Positions 60,224 through 64,000 of a stretch of 64,000 nt of DNA are shown here, one piece after another; within the stretch, counting starts at the first letter, position 1, and every line of letters begins with the position of its first letter. This DNA comes from Rhodospirillaceae bacterium (lineage in GTDB: Bacteria > Pseudomonadota > Alphaproteobacteria > GCA-2731375). Both the position numbers and the translations under genes were made by a program. The stretch lies in contig JABJKS010000058.1 of assembly GCA_018660265.1 (NCBI GenBank), forward strand, positions 16,888 to 80,887. The letters run 5' to 3'. Below the pieces are notes generated by a model that did not search any database, had not been told where the DNA came from, and saw nothing but the letters and a program-made list of their open reading frames with translations.

Positions 60224-61801
60224 CTAATTTCTTCCCAATAAGCGGTCTGCCATCTTCTCGGCGATCATGACCGTTGTCAGGTGGGTATTGGCGCGCACGT
60301 TGTCGGCCATGATAGAGGCATCGATTACCCGCAGGCCTTCTGCCCCGATGACGCGGCATTCGGGATCAACGACGCTTTCCGGGGCCTCTTTCGGGCCCAT
60401 GCGGCAGGTGCCGATGGCGTGCTGGGCATCGGAACATTCCGCCATGATCCAGTCATCCAATTCCTGGGCCGAAATATTATCAGTGATGGACATCCCGCTA
60501 TAGCCGTATTCGATGCTATGGCTGATATCTTTCAGGGCATCAGTCTTGCCCATGGCGACCAACCGCTCGACGCCGTCGCGAATTCGGGCGAAATCCCGCG
60601 CATCGGACAGCATACGTTCGTCCACGCGGGGGTCGATGGTGGCTTCGGGTGAGGTAATTGCGACTTCGCCAACGCTGTAACTGTCATAGACTGAGACGCC
60701 GATGCGCCCCAGATCGAAATCCCCATCTTCGTGCGCCCGCAGATTGCCGGCGATCATGATCATGTCGTTGTCGCTACCACCCTCCAGACCGGAGCCATAG
60801 CGTAGGCAACAATTAGTGTGGCGATGGGTCAGGGTGGTGGCCCGCGCCTCTGCGCGAAGAGTTAGATTGATGGCAACGATGGGGTGATCCAGCAAATGCC
60901 GGCCCACGGGCCGGTCGGCCAGAACCGGTATGCCAAGGCCGCGCAACAGATCGCCAGGGCCGATGCCAGATCGTTGCAGGATGGCCGGGCTGTGAATGGC
61001 ACCGGCGGCCAGAATGGTTTCCTGTTCCGCCCGAAAGGCCCGTCGTTGCCCATCTATGACAGCGGTGACGCCGGTCGCCCGATTGCGATTGCCTTCAAAT
61101 GTCAGGCCTTCAACCAAAGCCTCGCCAATGATCGTCAGGTTCTTGCGGCCACGGGCCGGTTCCAGATAACCGTCGTTGGTAGAGACCCGGCGATTATTGC
61201 GGCTGTTGATGGCATAGGGTGATACCCCGGTGCCGGTTGGGGCATTGTGATCATCGCACCAGCCGTAACCCAGCGCCATGCCTGCCTGCATAAGGGCCCG
61301 GTCAACATGACCCCAGTCTGCCACCGGGGCGCGATGAACGGGGATTGGTCCGCCGATGCCGTGGTAGACCTCCGATCCGAAATCTACGTCATCCTCCAGT
61401 TTGCAAAAATATGGCAGCACATCCGCCCAACCCCAGCCGGCACAGCCCAAGGCTTCCCAGCGGGTAAAATCATCGGGGATGGCGCGAATGGCGATCTGTC
61501 CGTTGATGGTGGAACTGCCGCCAATGGCCCGGCCCCGCCACAGGATACGCGGCTCTTGCGCCGATGTGCGCCGGGCCAGCAAATTGGGCCAGCGATAGGC
61601 ATCATCCTCAATGGCGCGCAAGGGATTGGGGATCTGGATATGGTAAGGCGTATCGGCGGACCGGAAATCACGGCCCGCTTCCAATAACAGCACGCGGATA
61701 TTGGCGTCTTCGCTCAGCCGTGCCGCCAATGTGGCACCGGCGGAGCCACCGCCGACAATAATGTAATCAAAGGTGGCGGTACTTGTGCTTTCATCCGTCA
61801 T
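60224..61801 (-). CDS. GMC-family FAD oxidoreductase (choline-dehydrogenase-like)
   Basis: 525 residues. FAD motif FDYIIVGGGSAGATLAARLS; GMC signature 1 in LWRGRAIGGSSTINGQIAIR; signature 2 in AAGAIHSPAILQRSGIGPGD; C-terminal active-site region DAQHAIGTCRMGPKEA (catalytic His) and NVRANTHLTTVMIAEKMADR (His/Asn). Members oxidise alcohols to aldehydes; the substrate is unknown. No betaine-aldehyde dehydrogenase or BetI is adjacent, so I do not call it betA. ATG 61801 (MTDESTS). It diverges from the SDR gene across 60 bases. Confidence 0.92.
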   Translation of the reverse strand: MTDESTSTATFDYIIVGGGSAGATLAARLSEDANIRVLLLEAGRDFRSADTPYHIQIPNPLRAIEDDAYRWPNLLARRTSAQEPRILWRGRAIGGSSTINGQIAIRAIPDDFTRWEALGCAGWGWADVLPYFCKLEDDVDFGSEVYHGIGGPIPVHRAPVADWGHVDRALMQAGMALGYGWCDDHNAPTGTGVSPYAINSRNNRRVSTNDGYLEPARGRKNLTIIGEALVEGLTFEGNRNRATGVTAVIDGQRRAFRAEQETILAAGAIHSPAILQRSGIGPGDLLRGLGIPVLADRPVGRHLLDHPIVAINLTLRAEARATTLTHRHTNCCLRYGSGLEGGSDNDMIMIAGNLRAHEDGDFDLGRIGVSVYDSYSVGEVAITSPEATIDPRVDERMLSDARDFARIRDGVERLVAMGKTDALKDISHSIEYGYSGMSITDNISAQELDDWIMAECSDAQHAIGTCRMGPKEAPESVVDPECRVIGAEGLRVIDASIMADNVRANTHLTTVMIAEKMADRLLGRN

Positions 61802-61861
61802 GACTGCGTGATACTCCAATCCAACATTGCGATATTCACTATTTCCGAATGAGAGCCTGAC

Positions 61862-62605
61862 ATGAACGAAAATTCAAGCAACAACAGCGCCGTCGTGGTC
61901 GGTGTGGGTGCCTCCGCCGGCTTGGGCGCAGCGCTCTGCCGCCGTTTTGCCAAAGCTGGCCTGCACGTCTTCGTCTCGGGACGTACCCAGGAAAAAATCG
62001 ATGCTATCGTTGCGGAAATTCAGGCTATGGGCGGCGCTGCCACGGCCTATCTATGCGATACCACGGAAGAGGATCAGGTTATCGCCCTGTTCGAGACGGC
62101 GGACCAGTATGGTGATGGTTTGATCCTGGCGGCGTACAACGCGGGCAATAACAGCCGCATGCCGATTTTGGAAATGACCGCCTCCTGGTTTGAAAATACC
62201 TGGCGTCTGGCCTGTTTCGGCGGCTTCTTAAGTGGTCGGGAAGCGGCCCGCCGCCTGGTGCCCCGGGGCCGGGGCAGTCTGTTCTTTACCGGTGCCACTG
62301 CCTCGATGCGTGGCAAGCCGCCCTTTACGGCCTTTGCCTCTGCCAAGGCCGGCTTACGCTCTTTGGCCCAATCCATGGCCAAGGAATTGGGACCCCAGGG
62401 TATCCACGTCGGGCACTTCGTCATAGATGGCGGCATTAATGGCGAAAAGCTGCGGAGCGGCAATCCGTCGGCAGTGAAGGAACGCGGAGAAGACGGTCTG
62501 TTGGATCCCGATGATATTGCCGAGGCCTATTGGCAAATGCATCAGCAACCACGCAGTGCATGGAGTTTTGAAATTGATCTGCGTCCCTACAAAGAATCAT
62601 TTTAG
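61862..62605 (+). CDS. SDR-family protein lacking the catalytic tyrosine
   Basis: 247 residues of the short-chain dehydrogenase fold. The nucleotide motif is VVVGVGASAGLGAALCRRFA (residues 11-30), and LRSLAQSMAKELGPQGIHVG is typical. The active YxxxK reads FTAFASAKAG, so F158 stands where Tyr should be, with K162 retained. This matches a known SDR subgroup with Phe in place of Tyr. Activity may be altered, or the protein may bind NAD(P) without classical dehydrogenase chemistry. ATG 61862. A VOC gene follows after 6 bases, so they are co-transcribed. Confidence 0.88.
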   Translation: MNENSSNNSAVVVGVGASAGLGAALCRRFAKAGLHVFVSGRTQEKIDAIVAEIQAMGGAATAYLCDTTEEDQVIALFETADQYGDGLILAAYNAGNNSRMPILEMTASWFENTWRLACFGGFLSGREAARRLVPRGRGSLFFTGATASMRGKPPFTAFASAKAGLRSLAQSMAKELGPQGIHVGHFVIDGGINGEKLRSGNPSAVKERGEDGLLDPDDIAEAYWQMHQQPRSAWSFEIDLRPYKESF

Positions 62606-62611
62606 AGAGTC

Positions 62612-63007
62612 ATGAATTCCATGCGCATTGAAATCGACCGCCTTGATCACCTTGTCATGCCGTGTACGGATGTTGAGACCATGGCGGACTTCTATGTCCG
62701 CGCCCTGGACATGGAAAAGGTTACGTTTGGCGATGGTCGTTTGGCGTTGCATTTCGGACAACAAAAAATCAACTTGCAAACTGCGGGTGGCTATGGCGGC
62801 CTGCATGCGCCACAGCATTTGGCGGGCACGCAGGATTTTTGCCTGATTAGTTCAACTCCGGTGATCGAGATAAAGGCTGAATTACAGGCCCGCGGGGTCG
62901 AAGTTATCGAAGGCCCGGTCACACGCGCGGGTGCTATCGGCACCTTAACCTCGATCTATTTCCGTGATCCGGAAGACAATCTGGTGGAAATCAGCAACTA
63001 TTCCTAG
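62612..63007 (+). CDS. VOC-family (glyoxalase/dioxygenase-fold) protein
   Basis: 131 residues with the paired beta-alpha-beta-beta-beta units. [20 protein letters not shown] (first metal His in LDHLVM), [20 protein letters not shown], the second ligand region [15 protein letters not shown] and the terminal [19 protein letters not shown] (Glu ligand in NLVEIS). It resembles the small VOC proteins near virulence regulators. ATG 62612 or 62621 (MRIEID). It overlaps the convergent kinase stop at the palindromic CTAG (63004-63007). Confidence 0.9.
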   Translation: MNSMRIEIDRLDHLVMPCTDVETMADFYVRALDMEKVTFGDGRLALHFGQQKINLQTAGGYGGLHAPQHLAGTQDFCLISSTPVIEIKAELQARGVEVIEGPVTRAGAIGTLTSIYFRDPEDNLVEISNYS

Positions 63008-63849
63008 TCCCCGGCGGCGTTTGCCAAAAACCGACTGGCCTGCATTAGGTGGGTTCGATCACTTAGAATTCTTTCGGGCGGCAAGGATACCACGACGGTT
63101 GTGCCGGCACCTTTAGAGCTGTCAATTTCCAGGTCACCGCCATGAAGATAGCATAGTGAACGGGATAGGGGCAGGCCAAGGCCGGTACCTTCATGTCGCC
63201 GGGTCATGGTGTCGCCGGACTGGCCAAATGGCTGCAGGGAAATTTCCACTTCGTCCGGTGTCATACCCTCGCCCGTATCGGCAACGGAGAAGCGCATACC
63301 GCCATCGTCTTTCAGATCGGCAATGATCTCTATCCTGCCATTTGCAGGGGTGAACTTGACCGCATTCGAAAGCAGGTTAAGGGCGACCTGTTTCATTTTT
63401 CGTTCATCCGCCCACAGCATGGGCAGGTCTTCGGGCACATTATTTATAACCACCAGGTTTGCTTTACGGGCGAGGTTTTCAACCTGGCGCAAACTGGTCG
63501 ATATGACCTCAAAAATATCTACCTCGACTTCGTCAATATCCATATGGCCGGCTTCAATTTTCGCCAAATCCAACAAGTCATTGATGACTTCCAGCAGATG
63601 GGTGCCGCTTCCATAGATGTCGGTGGCGTATTCGGTCACTTTTTCCGGTTCACCTTCGCGCAACATCCCCTGCATCAGCATTTGTGAAAACCCAAGTATG
63701 GCGTTCAGGGGCGTGCGCAATTCATGGCTCATATTTGCCAGGAATTCTGATTTCGTGCGGTTGGCAACTTCCGCCTGATGTTTCGCCTCGATCAATGCCT
63801 GCTCAACCAATTTTCGGTCTGTGACATCATGGAGAAGAACCGTGAACAA
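63004..63849 (-). pseudogene. sensor histidine kinase lacking its 5' half
   Basis: The frame holds a complete kinase core: H42 in [21 protein letters not shown]-box [15 protein letters not shown] boxes [20 protein letters not shown] and [14 protein letters not shown]. Before it stands only [16 protein letters not shown], the last strand of a PAS domain. Upstream codons FRLADETL continue PAS-like, but a TAA closes the frame directly before them. No PAS or membrane part is found in any frame to 64000. The only start is TTG 63849, so it is a truncated remnant or, less likely, an expressed soluble core. Confidence 0.75.
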
Positions 63850-64000
63850 AGTTTCATCGGCTAGCCTGAATTATTCACTCCAGCCTTTGAATTAGGCGGT
63901 GAACGTAGATTAACCTGTTGAAATATCGTAGTGTTTTGGATGTCTAGACCGAAACAACGACACCAGGAAAACCTACGGTTCACCATGAAAGAAACTATCC
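63850..64000. other. no recognisable gene at window end
   Basis: 151 bases beyond the truncated kinase. None of the three minus-strand frames carries the missing PAS or membrane part. A plus-strand gene could begin at the edge, but nothing can be supported. Confidence 0.4.

Noticed and set aside
60224..61801. Choline dehydrogenase betA
   Set aside because: No betB or betI next to it and GMC proteins are too varied to name by signatures alone.

Overview
The window reads as chromosomal DNA of an alphaproteobacterium, most likely a free-living member of the Rhodospirillales or a nearby order. This rests on gene order (gyrA-coaD-peptidylprolyl isomerase-queA-tgt, and bamD-recN-ligA), a class II DAHP synthase, alphaproteobacterial-type XRE, receiver and Hpt proteins, and many flavin/luciferase-like oxidoreductases. 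Coding DNA is G+C-rich, with a few clearly A+T-rich patches. TTG and GTG starts are common. There is no rRNA, no complete insertion sequence, no phage and no CRISPR array. The species call is inference.

Layout. 1-2.0 kb: 3' part of mnmA, then a coupled receiver/Hpt phosphorelay pair. 2.0-3.5 kb: a luciferase-like oxidoreductase (with a decayed duplicate of its 5' end beside it) and a NIPSNAP protein. 3.6-8.6 kb: a MarR regulator, one EmrA-type adaptor and two tandem EmrB-type MFS pumps, packed with no spacing. 8.8-15.4 kb: gyrA, coaD, a periplasmic cyclophilin, queA and tgt, tRNA-Lys(UUU) and a strong terminator. 15.5-20.7 kb: a 2-hydroxyacid dehydrogenase, a small basic protein, a cold-shock protein, a GNAT/glutamine-amidotransferase pair, a second luciferase-like enzyme and an XRE regulator. 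20.7-27.0 kb: an A+T-rich leader, then bamD-recN-ligA-enoyl-CoA hydratase-cupin. 27-32.8 kb: an unrecognised 360-residue protein, an MDR reductase, a DMT transporter, a nicotinate phosphoribosyltransferase-like protein and class II DAHP synthase.

32.8-38 kb is gene-poor and scarred: a decayed VOC gene, an HD-GYP protein, a universal stress protein, a decayed NDUFS4-like complex I gene, a third luciferase-like monooxygenase and a disulfide oxidoreductase. 38-47 kb: a PAS histidine kinase, metallophosphoesterase, TenA, agmatine deiminase, RidA, glycerophosphodiesterase, a FemAB-like acyltransferase, a zinc-ribbon membrane protein and a HIT hydrolase. 47-51 kb: aldo/keto reductase, YjbR-like, DHFR-like and a second histidine kinase. 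51-61.8 kb is almost entirely minus strand: CoA transferase, HAD hydrolase, MsrP, two tandem hydratases, a divergent EF-G paralogue, a ketopantoate-reductase-like protein, aspartate aminotransferase and a GMC oxidoreductase. The end holds an SDR, a VOC protein and a histidine kinase that has lost its 5' half.

The most notable signals beyond routine genes are: a dispersed intergenic repeat with three copies; twin palindromes sharing a CAAATTTG core in a gene-free stretch; four decayed or truncated genes; an EF-G paralogue without the catalytic histidine; an SDR with Phe for the catalytic Tyr; a duplicated EmrB pump behind one adaptor; and the unrecognised protein at 27-28 kb. I did not find convincing evidence of a wholly new multi-gene system.
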